From: Acanthornis magna
Taxonomy: Eukaryota > Chordata > Aves > Passeriformes > Acanthizidae
NCBI GenBank assembly: GCA_036785705.1
Contig: JAWUZG010000084.1
Location: 10,863,501 to 10,927,500 of the forward strand
Direction of reading: 5' to 3'
DNA: 64,000 nt
A program made the translations under genes and the position numbers. Positions 48,878-61,304 of the stretch are shown piece by piece (within the stretch, counting starts at the first letter, position 1; every line of letters starts with the position of its first letter). The notes beneath the pieces are model-generated. The model was not told the DNA's origin. It ran no database searches and saw only the letters and a program-made list of their open reading frames with translations.

Positions 48878-49078
48878 CCCTGTTATGTTAGGCACTGTAC
48901 AAACAGAGAGTAAGATACAGCCTCTGCTCTTAGGAGCTTCCTGAGAGCCTAAATAGACAAGACAGATAAAGGAGGGAGAAAAAGCAGAGAAGTGATTTGC
49001 CCAAGGTCACATAGGAAGAACTTGCAGAGCTTGGAGTAAGTCTCAGATCATAGGTCAGTATATTTCCACTTGTCCAAA
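48878..49078 (+). mobile_element. Ancient MIR-like / amniote SINE remnant, well preserved
   Basis: 'ggccctgttatgttaggcac', 'tgtacaaacagagagtaaga', 'tacagcctctgctcttagga', 'gcttcctgagagcctaaata', 'gacaagacagataaaggagg' and 'gaagtgatttgcccaaggtc' follow, with few changes, the amniote repeat 'ggcactgtacaaacacagaa', 'gacagtccctgccctgaaga', 'gcttacaatctaa', 'agacaagacagacaaaggg' and 'aagtgacttgcccaaggtca'. This is the best copy in the window. Confidence 0.75.
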
Positions 49079-52000
49079 TCCTGTCTGCAAACAAACAGCT
49101 GTGACTATTAAATCAGTCGCTGAGCCTCCAACAGCTTCAGCACAACTCGCTGCTTCGTAACTACCCTGTGCATGTTTTCCTGCAAAGATATCAGGAGGAG
49201 CTCACGAGCACAGCACAGATGGGTGTCCTCCCCCAGGACACAACCAATCCCAGGGCAGCAGCAAAGTGCTGTGCAAAGGGCTTCTTTTCTCATCAGAGCA
49301 GCTTTGTACAGACAGTTACATTAAAACACACTGACACCAAGGACTAGAGAAAATGCCTGCTTCCAGCAGACCCTAAATACTGTAAAAACCCATCTGGCCG
49401 AAGGCTGAGGCACTCCTTGCCTTCTTGTGTTTTGCTCTTATACCAGGTTCACTGGAGGGGCCAAACGCACTTTAACTCTTTCGGCATTGTGCGTTCATAA
49501 AAACACTCAGCAGATGCAGGAGCATGTGCATAAAGTTTCCATCTTCTAAAGGTTAAAAGAACTGTTTTACAATTAAGGCATTATTATTCATGTGGAATAA
49601 CTGAGCTGTAATCTGATGGGAAGCCATAAATTCCAAACTGCAAGGATGTCCATTGTATTCCATTGATATGGAATGCATGTCCATCAATGTATGACCATTG
49701 ATACCTGTGCTCTACTCAGGCTGACAAAAATTATTATTTTACACCAGAATTTTAGTAGAGGTCAGCTAACAATTGCTTTTCTAGAACCTCATGAAAAATT
49801 ACATATATTCTAATGAATTCAAGTGTAGTTCAAATGCTTCACTGTAGGCTTGCTCTGTTCCATGCTGCTGCGGGCAGGACAGTCAGCTGGATGCATTTCC
49901 TTTCTAACCAATCCATCCTCTCTCGTGTCTCAGGATAAACAGGGACCTGAGGCATGATGGCACCAAGGCCTGGACTCATCCTACCCAGAAGTGCTTTATG
50001 CCAGAAGTGGAATGGGTTTAGATGCCCAGCATGGTCAATGACCTGACAAAACAAGACACAGATAAGCTCACCCTCTCTCTCTTACCCTTCAGAGTGAGTT
50101 TGGGAACCAGGGGTGCCTCTGCATCTGGAAGAGAGGCAGTGCAGGTGAGGAAGATCTCTACAGCAGAGCTGCTGGTGAGGCAGAGCCACCATCATCACCA
50201 CGTTCCTCTGGAGCTGGCTTCGCTCCGGACCAGCTCTGCTCTGGACCCGGGGAGGGAAAGCCACTTAGGGGCAGGAGAGTGCTAAGTGTACTCCTGGAGC
50301 ATACATGCACGGTTTGATTTCATTCACAACTCTCCCATATTCTGAGATTGCTCTCAACAAAAACAAAACCGTAATAAATGGGGATTGTCAGATGATTGTT
50401 TCGAAAGTGCATTCCTGCTCTGAGCTAAAGCACCAAGGCAACCAGCAAGACCTACACTGCACTAGAACAATTAATTTTTAAAAACCAAACAATATCAAGT
50501 AATTTAGCACTCAAATTGACAGTAGGTTTTGTTAAAGGCAAAAAGCAAACAAAATCCAAATTCTTAATATCCTTAGGAGTGTTTTCATCGCTCATTTAAC
50601 TGACTTTCTCCCTAGAGCTTTTGCAATCGCACTGCAGTAAATTGTGAAGCAGGAAAGAGGATCTTCACTATAATAAAGTCTGACAAGTTAAGTTCTCCCA
50701 AACTGAGCATGCAGAACAAAATTAAACAAGATTTAAAAGAACTGTACTAACTGAGGATATGATAAGCAAAAAAAAAACCCCAAGTTATGGGTATTGGTAG
50801 CATGTCTTGTTGGGAAGTTTATGTCCCACGTCACTGTACCCTGGACTGCCCACCCTAACGTTCCACTCAGGGTGTCAAAAGCAACAGCAAGAGTTTACAA
50901 AAGATCTTTGGCTCTCAGCTAACAGTATTTTATTTCTTCTATGTTTTGCCAGTTTGTGTTGCAATCCTGTGTGCAGCATATTAGGCTATCGCTAGACATT
51001 CCTGAATTCTTTTAAAAAGGACTGTTCTTGGCACTTGTTAGAAGGCAGCAAGACCTTTCTCTTCATGTAAGGACACTGCCTCACATGCAGTGCCACTGCT
51101 ACACTTTCAGGCTGGGCATTCACCCTGTGCTCCACCTTGGGTGTACTTTCAAAGCACCTGGGTACCTCTCATAATGCAGAAAACAGCTGGTTGTGCACTG
51201 AGCAGCATTTCACGGAGGGAAACATTAAAGATGCAGATTTTAATCTATCCATTGCTATGCAGCTAGGAGAAAAAGGGGAGGAACGACCATATTCCAAAAT
51301 GGCCGGGAACCCAAAAGGCAGCCGGCATCTGAGTGCTAGCAAGAAATGTTGAGCAGATTGTGGGTGCTGGCTATGGGGAGCATTTTCTTGCTGGCATGGA
51401 AGCTGGCTGTTGATTCAGTGCTGGCAAAAGCTTTCCTCTGCACCCACGGAAGTGAAATCCTCTATCACCTCTCAACAAGTACATTATGAAGGCAGAAGGC
51501 TTTTTTTATCTAGCTGATGACAAGGAAGCCTGTGAGGCTTTTTGAGGATCAGAATTAAAAAAACACAACTTGATAATGCCTTCTGTTCCTCTAAGGTGAT
51601 CCTCAACCTCACTTAATCTTGTTTGGGGAGTGGCCGAGATACCATGGTGAGCTGGCAGGGAGCTCTGCAGAGCTCCTCTGAGTGGGGACAGGATGTCAGA
51701 TGGGAGGCACCACTCACATACCGTGTCTGAATGGTTCTGCTTCCATCCTGTGCCACTGAAACAAGGAAAGTGCCAGCATGGATTTTACATTTTCAGAATT
51801 TATGTGTTTTAAATTTAGGGAGGCAACAAAGAGATAGAGGACAACCATCCTTTGTGACAGAGCATGGGAAGTGTCTCCAACAGCAGTCACCTTGTGCTGG
51901 CTTAGAGAATACCTGGCAGATTGACATTTACATTAGAACATATAAAAAGTGACCACAGGGTTGAATTTGATACAACAGCACCACTCTGGGAGCTGTGCTG

Positions 52001-52856
52001 TTGGGACCCAGAGAAACTACTTTCTGCAATGTGTGGTTAAACTCAGTAACCAGAAAGACAGACCTTGCTCCGGCAGAGCTGGGCCCAAGAGAAAGATCAT
52101 GTGGCAAAAAGCTGCCTAAAGGAACAAATTAGTCAACAGAAGATGAGATTAAGTTTTAGTTTCTTCTGCTACAGTCTAACGTTTTCACCATATGTCTTTG
52201 GATGATGTAAGAAATTAACTGTGTTTCAGGTGCAAAATTTCACTATAATGTTCTGACAAAAAAAATCAAAAATCAGATTGTTGTCATTAAAAATTGATGC
52301 TTACAGGGAAATTTAGTGATCTGTCAAATACAGCACTGTGGGACACAGCCTCTCTGCAAATCTTCTGCTTTGGTTGTGTTTGTGGGCTGAGGGTTGGGTG
52401 TCCCTTGTTTCAGTTTGAGATTTTGACCCACAAACCACATGGGAGCTGGATTTTCCTCATGTTGCCATGTGAATCCCAGAATCAGCTCCTGTGAATCAGG
52501 AATCAGTCTGAGTGCAAGAGGGCCTGGTTTTGCTGAGCAGTCTGGAGAACAGTCACAAAATTTTCCACACACCTGAACTGAGCTTTGAGTCTGTAACAAA
52601 GCTGAAAGCTGGCCAAGTTTCTCCTGGCTTTGTTACCCAGCTTTTTGCACAGATCTGTTATTCGCTGCATTACTTTTTTCTCTCAAAATTGAACTATTAG
52701 GGAAAAAGGGTTTGTGGAAGGGGAGGAGAGAATGTAAAAGAAGCAAGTGTGTGTGTGTTTGCCCTTCAACAGGGAGATGCAGCACTGCAGCAATCAGGAT
52801 CACTGCACGCACCAGCAGCTACAAACAGCCTGAGAGCTTCAAATGTAGGGCAGCTC
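49079..52856. other. KCNQ1 intron segment, nothing recognised
   Basis: A small inverted repeat lies at 49657-49674. ORFs at 50022-50285 and 52324-52599 have no domain. Confidence 0.5.
49657..49674. repeat. Perfect short inverted repeat
   Basis: ATTCCAT, a TGAT loop, and ATGGAAT. It sits among repeated 'tgtccat' and 'ccattgat' pieces at 49645-49705. Confidence 0.6.
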
Positions 52857-52910
52857 AGGGGAAGGGAGGAAAAAAAAAAGAAAAGAAAAGAAAAAGAAAA
52901 AAAAAGAAGA
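52857..52910. repeat. Homopurine tract, (AAAAG)n-like
   Basis: 54 consecutive purines, starting G-rich and then A-rich with repeated AAAAG units. Confidence 0.9.
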
Positions 52911-54130
52911 CAGCAGGAGCGCTGTTTGTCTTGGCTGGTTAGCACTCAATCCCCACCTGCATTTGATTCTGCTTAGTCTCCGGACTCCTCCCCTCACTTT
53001 GGAGTCATGGCAATGCAGGAAGGCAGGAGGGGAAGGGAGACAGAACACTTTGTACTAGCAGCCAGACCACTGTTTAACTTCTTCAGCCAAAAAACAAATA
53101 TGAATATGGAAAGATTTTATGGCGAGATACATCAACAGACTGAAGCAGTTCTGAAAATCCTTCTACAGTTGCTCATTCAAGGTTTTCAACCTGCAGACTT
53201 GTGATTAATCCCAGTGTTTGTTTTATAGTAGTAGTACTAAGTATTAACCAAGTGACGTGAACCATCAGCTCTGCCATACAGAGCTCTGTGTGCTGGGAAT
53301 ATTTTATGGCTTTCATAATTTGCACTTATATCCAGCCCTTGTTTTTTTTCAGTTTCACTATGGTTTGAAAATGAAACCCCTGTGCTTACTAGCGAAGAAG
53401 CCTGGGTGTTGAGTAGTAGGAATACAGCAGCCATGAGCATTTCAAAATGCAGAGAACAAGAAAAAATCTGTTGCAAATTATACTTCCCTATGCCTGTAAA
53501 TGCATGCAAAATGCATCCCTATGCATGTAAAATTTAAATCACTCCTTTATTTACTTACAAAATCTTTTTAATGTCAGACTGCTTTTGCAGATATTCTCCC
53601 TCTAAATCAGAGCATATTTTAGCAGCTCAAACGCTGTGCACAGACCTGAAGCATGCTGAACCTGGCAATATGCCCCCAGATTAGGCCGTGCTGAACAGAC
53701 AGAACAACAGGCATCTTCCTCCCTTATGCCACAAGAGATCTCAGAAATAAAATTGGGGTTTTGTTTATTGGAGATGCTTCACACAAAGAGACACCAGAAA
53801 GTGAACTGCTGATAGCACCTGATGGTGCTATGGCAAGCACTTCTTCTGAACCAGAAAGTCTCAGAACTGACAATAACAGCTAGAGAATAACAAAGTGCCT
53901 CTGCGTCCACAGGCATTGATCGCATCCCTGAAATATCCTGGCGTCTTCTAAAACCTTGGGGAAGGTAAACCAGTATCAACTTTCCATCTCACACAGAAAA
54001 AAATACAGTTTCTGAAAGCTTGAGTGAAACTGAATTAGAAATGCAAAAAGCACTATTTTCTTTTCATAGAAAAGCCTGTCACTGTAAAACCATGACACCT
54101 AAAAGCAATTGCTTAAAAACTGTTGGAAGT

Positions 54131-54150
54131 GAATATCTAAATAGATATTC
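54131..54150. repeat. Perfect inverted repeat, 8-bp arms
   Basis: GAATATCT, four-base AAAT loop, AGATATTC. Confidence 0.7.
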
Positions 54151-56024
54151 TACTATAACTTTACAGCTATCTTGTGCATTATAATTTAATTATTATTAAA
54201 TTAATTAAAATGTTTGCATTATTCAGAACTGAGGGAGGAATTGGCACTCTTCATTGGAAGCTGCAATGTTAAATTCTAAACATTTGGAAATGGGGAAACA
54301 CAACATTAAGGTAAGAGTTAAATGAAAGCAAAAAGTTAGAAAACAGAGGAGGAAGCATAAAGGCCAATTCAACATGCCTTTCTTCTTCCCATCTCCTCCT
54401 GCTTAGCAGCCCAGGGGTGATTGCAAGCAGAGGGATTAGGCACCACAAACAAACACTTCTGAGTCTCACAGAGGACTATTGCAGAGTATTGCTATGTGTA
54501 CTGTATTGTTGTCCATAAGGTAGCAACACTGGTAAGGCGGCTTTCCACCCAAATACCATGGGGGGATATCTTTTCCATGTCATTTCAGTCCTCTCCAGCA
54601 AATGATCTTTCTGTAAGTGTCAACACTGATGTGTGTTTTGGAGCCCGTCATACTGATGCTTTTTATAGTCAGCAGAGAGAAATAGGCAGCTAGATTCTAG
54701 TCCACACAATTTATTTGAGATGTCTATTTTAAGATGAGATGCATCATGCTCTAGATACGACTTTTCTCCCCCCACACAAACATTGAGTCTAGACTGGTAA
54801 GATCAGAGATCAACACTTAGAGAAAAATACCTAAGGAGTCAAGATGAGTCACCTTCTCTCTGCCTTGAACCCATTGCCCTGCTGCAGTGAATAGAATCCT
54901 GCCAACTGACTCTGATGAGAGCAGTGTCACACTCATCATTGCTCTGTCTCCATTTCAGCCACGCTGCCACACCACGCCACATCACAGTCACCAAGCCAAG
55001 AGTCAACAATCTTTGGAGGCTGTGCTTTCCTATCTGAGTATCTAAGCATGAGGTAGCAGTAACTTGCCTTGGCTAAGGCAGAGGTTCCTACAGACCTGGA
55101 CCTCAGAGAGAGGCAAAAATAAGGAGTCAATGCCAAGGTTAAAACATCACGGCTCTCAAAAACAATAATCCAATCCTTTACATCTCAGCTGAAACTGAAG
55201 AAGCTTACAGTGCTCATCCTTTTTCTTCCCGTTACAGGAACACTCACCAACACAGCTTTGTAACATCTCCAAGAATCTGGCTTTTGGTAGTTCTTTAACT
55301 GGAGCAGATTAAACGCAGCAGTGAAAGACCCAAGTGTGGACTTTCAAAGGACAGCCACTTTTGTGACAACCTTCCAAAAAGCCATGAAGACAGACTCATT
55401 TTTCTCCAATCAAAATATCAATTATTATTCCCCCCAAAATTCATTATCAAAGCTTTTGTGGATGGGATTGAACATAAGAAATTTGTGAAGACTTAAGTCT
55501 AAGGAAAAACCTAAGGAGTGTTAGAAGAAGAAAAAATAGCTTTCTAATGAAAACGTTTGACACAGTACTCAGGAAAGAAAAGTTGTGGGATCACAGTAAT
55601 ACACCATTTTCAGTCAAAATTTCATTGCCTTTCACTCTGTTAAGTATGCTTTAAATTACCCTAGATGGTGTCAGAAGCAGTTTAGAAGGAGAATAAAGGA
55701 TGATAATAACACCAGTTTGGTTTTGGGGATCCTCCATAGCTGGGTGGCACCTAAATAAAAGCATCTAAAGTGCCAGAAGCCAATTTGCGGTTTGGTTTTG
55801 GATTCATTTACAATTTGGTTTGGCTTTCAAACAGATCTAAGTATGATTCGGGTAGGGTATGAGAACACAGAACCCTCTTATTTCTGTGAGGTGGGCAAGG
55901 CTTATATTTCACCATCACTGATTTGTGGTTAGCCTCTTCTTTTGGCTATTAAATTCAATCAAGATTATAGAACTGCTGTTTGCTCAAGGCACTGCTAGAG
56001 CCAGAGATGCTTTGCATATGTACA

Positions 56025-56080
56025 CATTTGGCCTCGTGCAGATGTGACTGCAGAATCAGGCCCAGAATTGGGATAGCCTT
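56025..56080. repeat. Copy of ancient 'atcaggccc' repeat motif
   Basis: 'gatgtgactgcagaatcagg' then 'cccagaattgg' resembles the fossil 'gactgcaggatcaggcccag'. Short. Confidence 0.35.
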
Positions 56081-56879
56081 TAAGTACATACAGAACAGAA
56101 TATAGTGACATTTACTAAAATACAAGACTGGTACCCTAAGTAAGTGACCTTAACAAGGTGACCCAGGAGAAGTAGTTCAAAATACCCTTTTAAGTCTTCC
56201 AGAACACAGTGGCTTCAGTGCACAGCTTTCTATCACGACTTTGCAGGTAATGAAATCGGGGGAAGTACTGACAGCTATATGAGCATTTAAGCCGTATGCA
56301 TTTATAAGAGGCTTAAATAAAGAAAATTATAATTAGAATGGCGTAACAGACCTAAGTGCTTTTGACAATGTTTTAAATATGAATAAGATCCTTATGATTT
56401 ACGAAATCCCTTAAGATGACTGGAGTTTGAAAACTGACATGATAACAACATGCCTGGTTCTAGGGTTTCTTTATGCTGGAAGCCATACATGTAGGGGCAC
56501 ATACCAACTTTTTAAAAACATAACCAGGTCAGGTTACACAATTCTCAGAAGAAGAGAGGAGGTAGCCATTTTTTATTGTATTTAGATCTGCTTTAATTGT
56601 GCTGCATCTTCTTCCATCTTTCTACTTAAGCTGAGAAGGACTCCAAGAGGTCTTTTGAGCCCAAGTACAAGGGGAAGAGGTTGGCAAGAACCTGAACCTT
56701 GATACTTCTTTTTTTTTTTTTTGTTTCAAAATACATGTGTAGAGATACATGTGAGAGTGTATCATTTATATGTTTAAACACATGCACACAGAGAACTTAC
56801 TGCATCTTCATGGTCTCATGTTTCCCAGATACACTCTTTCTAAATATCTTAAGGAGAGCCACTGCATTGAAACCAAGTT

Positions 56880-57160
56880 ACAAAGAAGGATCACAGAATT
56901 TATTAAGGGAGAGAGAAGGCATCCTGTGATCGGAAAATAGGAGAAGTTGACCTGTTCAGCTTCATACAGGAAAGGCAGAGAAAAGATATAATGGCCCTGT
57001 ATAACTGTGACCACAGAGCATAAGATCAAATTGCAATAAACTGATCATGAATAAATGTAGTTAAAATTAGAAAAAGGTTTTTAGCTGTCTGAAGAGTGAA
57101 ATTCTGTAAACCGTTTACACATGAGGCTCATGGTGACAGGTTGCCTAAATGGCTTTCAGA
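56880..57160 (+). mobile_element. Ancient CR1-type LINE ORF2 3' fragment
   Basis: Decayed but co-linear with the CR1 ORF2 3' region: 'gaagttgacctgttcagctt', 'gcagagaaaagatataatgg', 'accacagagcataagatcaa', 'attgcaataaactgatcatg', 'aaattagaaaaaggttttta' and 'gctgtctgaagagtgaaatt'. In the family these read as '...gagcctgttcagcctg', 'gagaggggatatgata', 'acaagaagcaatgggctta', 'attaggaaaaactttctaa' and 'ctgtcagggtggttaa'. All frames are broken and the tail is not clear. Confidence 0.5.
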
Positions 57161-60100
57161 TGGATTTTGAGGGGATTAGGGAAGAGAGTGGTTAATTTAT
57201 AGCGAGAAATTCCCAGAAAGTGTGTTTCTGATGCAGATCTGTAGGTATCCAGCATATTGGTACATACAAGGGAGTTTGAAAGGGGAACGTATCTCTGTTT
57301 GTGGTGCAGTTACACCAAATTAACTTCAAGCTTTCCTGCCTTGTGAAGAATTAATCACCCTGCTGCCCTTGTTTCTGATAGTTTCCTCCCTCTGCTGAAC
57401 AACTGGATACTGCAATAAGATGCAGACACACTCATGCTTCAAGCCACTACATTCCCTTCAGCATCTAGCTGGCACATCCCACTGGCACTCATGGAACAGC
57501 ACACGTTTTTCCTTTAGGTCATACTGGCAGGTACTTTACAGGGTTTCCCTATTTCCTCAGAAGCGATGGTTATTAGTCAGCTTTTTTTTCCACCTGGGAG
57601 CTGTATTTCACACACAATCTCGTTTTGCAATACCCTTCACCTCTCCTCTTGTGCTCCTGTGGCACATTATAGCATGACTTCTGATTTTCCACTAGAAATA
57701 CATAATTTTTAAGGCAAATAAGTAGTATTTTGTGTGGTGTGATTGCAGGAATGAAAGTTCTGTGCACTCCTGAACTGGGCATCTGTCTCATGGTTGCAAC
57801 TGTGGGAGATCAGTCTCAAAGGCAGAATGTGGTTCTTTCTAGCCTGATGTTCCTGAATACAATCTGTTATTAAACCTGCATGCTCATGAACACAGGGACT
57901 GGAAAAAAAGTCCACAGACAAGTCTTTTTGGCTTGGATAGCATATGATAATTGCATTTGAGAAAACAGTAGAAAACAGGTTTAGCATGGATTCATCTGAA
58001 TTAAGTAGAACATTCAGTTCCTTCCTCACTTTGGCCTCTTGGAGAGCAATTTTCATCCCAGACATTTCAGAGCCTCAGTTTTGAAATGCATATAAAGGGA
58101 GATAAAACAGACAGCTATCTGGCAGGCAAGAAATGCACGTGGAACAGTGATAGGAAATAGAAGAGGGGAGAAAAGTCTGTATTGGGAAGACAATGAGGTT
58201 GGAACTGCAGTACCCTGAGGAATGGAAAAGCCAGGAGGGCGGGCCCTGGCATTTTATGACGTATCTCTACTACAAAAATACCCTTTCTGAATCTTCAAAG
58301 AACCAGAGAGGCTGCAACTAGTTATAGTCAGAGATATGCTTTGAAACAGGTACGTTCATTTTAGTGTTAGGGGAAAGCAACAGAGCTTGTCCTACCAAGA
58401 CATGAAAACCCACTTAAAGATCAGAACTCAGAACCTTTTTCTCTCAATCCCATATTTACTCCTCTAGCAGACACTGTTGAATAAGAGCAGATGCAGAGTA
58501 AATGCTAAAAACCACCTTTTCTCTTTTTTTTTTTTTTTTAAGAGGCAAGACCCCTGAACATCTGTATTCCAGGAAAGTATCACTCCTGAACAGTTTCTGC
58601 AATACATATTTATGTTTCTTGGGATGAGAACTTGCTGAAGCTCTGGGTAGGCACTGTGAAGGTCTCCCTCTCTGTGACAGCACACTGTCATTGCCATCAT
58701 ATCCATGGAGCTGCCACATATACAGTGGTGCCTTCTGCCTTCAGGGCACCACCTTGCCATCCTCATCTTTTTTGAGGGGAATTGGGTTTGGTGCAATGGT
58801 CAGTCCTTTCTCTGTGCTTCCCTAACTTAAAACCCAGCACAATGACCACCTAACTGCACCATGGAAAGAAATGTGTAGAATTTATAAATGGGGAAAGAAA
58901 AATGAAAGAAAAAGCCTGCAGCTTCCTCAGGTATCAGGGTGGAAATGGGGTGAATGCTAACTTGGGTACAGCTCTTTAATGACTGAATAAATGGCAGTAA
59001 TGAGGCAGTTCCAAAGTTTATCAGACGACTGTATTCATTTGCTCTAAATATCATATTTAGTGATTTGTGCTGATTCGTCAGTTTGTGGGATTAGTTACAG
59101 TTCATTGTAAGTTCTAACTGTATTTCCATGTATTGTGTTAAGACCTGATTTAAGAGTAGTTTTATTTGATAAAAACCAGATGTTCTTAAAAGAGACTCTC
59201 TCCTTCACAGTACAAAACATTATTCTTAGCAATTGTATGTACCTTACAAAATTAATAAGCACAGCATCTCCCTGCGTGACATATGACATTATTATATTTT
59301 TCCCTGTTGAGGGACTTTTAAGCCGTTGGGGTCATGACCTCTGTGCCTTATGAGAAATGGAGAAGCACATGGTTCCAATTTTATCTTCAACCCTGCCCTG
59401 CTGCTGACATGTATGTTTACAATACGGTTCATCTGTTGACCCTTCACTCACATTTAAAATATTAGCTAACATTTTTTGGTCCCAATCTCAACGGTGCATG
59501 GTGATTAGCTTTTAAGACCAGTTGTTTTCTTTATTGCCTTTTGACATGCACATCTTATCCGAAAGCCCTTGACTGTTTTTCTAATTTGAAAACAGCACCA
59601 GCCACAAAACCAACTCCGGTTTGTCTGGATGCTTCTGCTCTCGCCACGACGCTGGGCACTTCAGATCTTTAAAGACATGCCCCACTTGCAGAAGAGATGG
59701 GAAACATCCTGCAGGGGTTTGAGATATCCCTGAGGAGCTGCCTGGCTCTAACCCCAGCCTTGGCCGCCCTTCAGTCCAGGGTGAGCTCAGCCTGACGCGA
59801 CTGCCAGGGGACACAGAGTGCTCCCCAAGTTCCCCTGCACGAGATTCCCAGGGCACAGCTGCTGGATGATGCTATAGGCGAGTCAAGAAGAAAACTCTAC
59901 CAGAAAAACCAGCCCTTCTCCCAGTCAGGGCTGGGTGCTGAAAGAACACACTTTCACGTTTCAGCATGAAGAGAAAGAGCAATCAGCTAAGGCTGACTTT
60001 CTGAAGGGGAGGGTGGATGTTAAAAACTGAGAAAGCTGCTTATTCTCCACTCCATTTTCCCTTACATCAAAAGAACGGTGAAGGAAAAAGGAAAGAAGTG

Positions 60101-61281
60101 GGGGAGGAGGTATCTCATTTTAATTTCTTTTTAATAAAGGGAAAAGTTGAGCTGGAAAATACGAACTATTTTCCTTTTAAGTTAAAATGACAGATAATTT
60201 AGAAAGATAACTTTAGCACTTGAATTTCTTCAAGTATTTTTCCCCTTGTTTTAAATGATATCTTTAAATTTTAATCATCAACATAAAATGTGCTCTGATA
60301 GCATGATTGTGAAAAGAAAAAAGAGCACTTTCACTTTTATAAAAAAAATTATTTACTTGGTTATTTTATCATACTGTATTAAATAATACCGTATTAAGTG
60401 AGATCATATAAATAGATGTCTTAGCTCAAACTGCATAATAGAGCATCACATTCATCATTTGCACAGTTAAAAATATTTTTATAATTCTGAAACTTGGCAC
60501 TCTCAATTTTCCTATAATCCACTGTCCCAGTAGATATTTTCAATGTGCTTATTGATGTATTTGGCTTCTCATAAAAATTGTGTAAATAACTCCCAGGCCT
60601 GAAATGTACGAAGCTTATTATGCTGCTAAAGAGACTTCAGAAGTGTTAATGCTTTCTTTTCAGGGAGTGAGAGCATGATCTCTTTTCACTGGCTGTTTTG
60701 GGAAGATATTTCAATGAAAACCAGGCAGATTCAGGATCACTGTTTCTTGGAGGAAGGCATATGAATATAGCAGGCTCTGAAAATACCTACTTCAGGTTTC
60801 AGCCATCGTATATGTTCTCAAAAACCTTGAGAAAGGCTGAATAATGACAGAGAGAAAAAGGCTTCTGACATCTGTAGGCTAGAGCCATTGCTTTGTACTG
60901 TGGAAAGAACTGGCAGAGAAAGCTGAAGCGAGATGCTATCCTTCCCCTAAGGAGCACAGAAATACACCTAGACACCACAGGGACATTGCTGTGTACAGCT
61001 ATAAGCTCATGATAACTGCAGAGAGATTCCCTTTTCTCTATATTTGGGTGATCCCATGCACTCCCAGGTAATTTGGCAGCATACACATACAAATACCACA
61101 TGTATATTTGTTTAATAGCAAATTGATGTATTCCCAAGCTGTCTTGTAAGAGTCCAGTCCATAAATAATCCTGTTAAAGTGTTGAAGTCTTTGCTGTTCA
61201 CAGGGAGTTGATATTAGCTGGAGAACCAGATCCTAAAATTGTCTTCCTTTGTCACTCCTATAATTCCTTTAATCTTCTTCC
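57161..61281. other. KCNQ1 intron segment, no exon recognised
   Basis: AT-rich from 60100 to 60600. T-run at 58524-58539. A minus-strand RVEDK-like codon string at about 59380 was examined as the missing KCNQ1 exon and rejected. ORFs at 57709-58065 and 60799-61137 have no domain. Confidence 0.5.
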
Positions 61282-61304
61282 TTTTTTTTTTTTTTTTTTT
61301 TTTT
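61282..61304. repeat. Poly(T) run, 23 bases
   Basis: A perfect T run within a longer T/C-rich stretch that extends to about 61320. Confidence 0.95.

Larger units (their letters stand above)
52911..56879. other. KCNQ1 intron segment, nothing recognised
   Basis: AT-rich at 54100-54220, including a perfect inverted repeat at 54131-54150. A weak ancient motif copy lies at 56025-56080. T-run at 56709-56722. No exon recognised. Confidence 0.5.

Noticed and set aside
59370..59410. Minus-strand codons giving RVEDK, considered as KCNQ1 exon 15
   Set aside because: The next bases are AT, not a GT donor, and the residues before it (CQQQG) do not match the expected IGARLN-type sequence.
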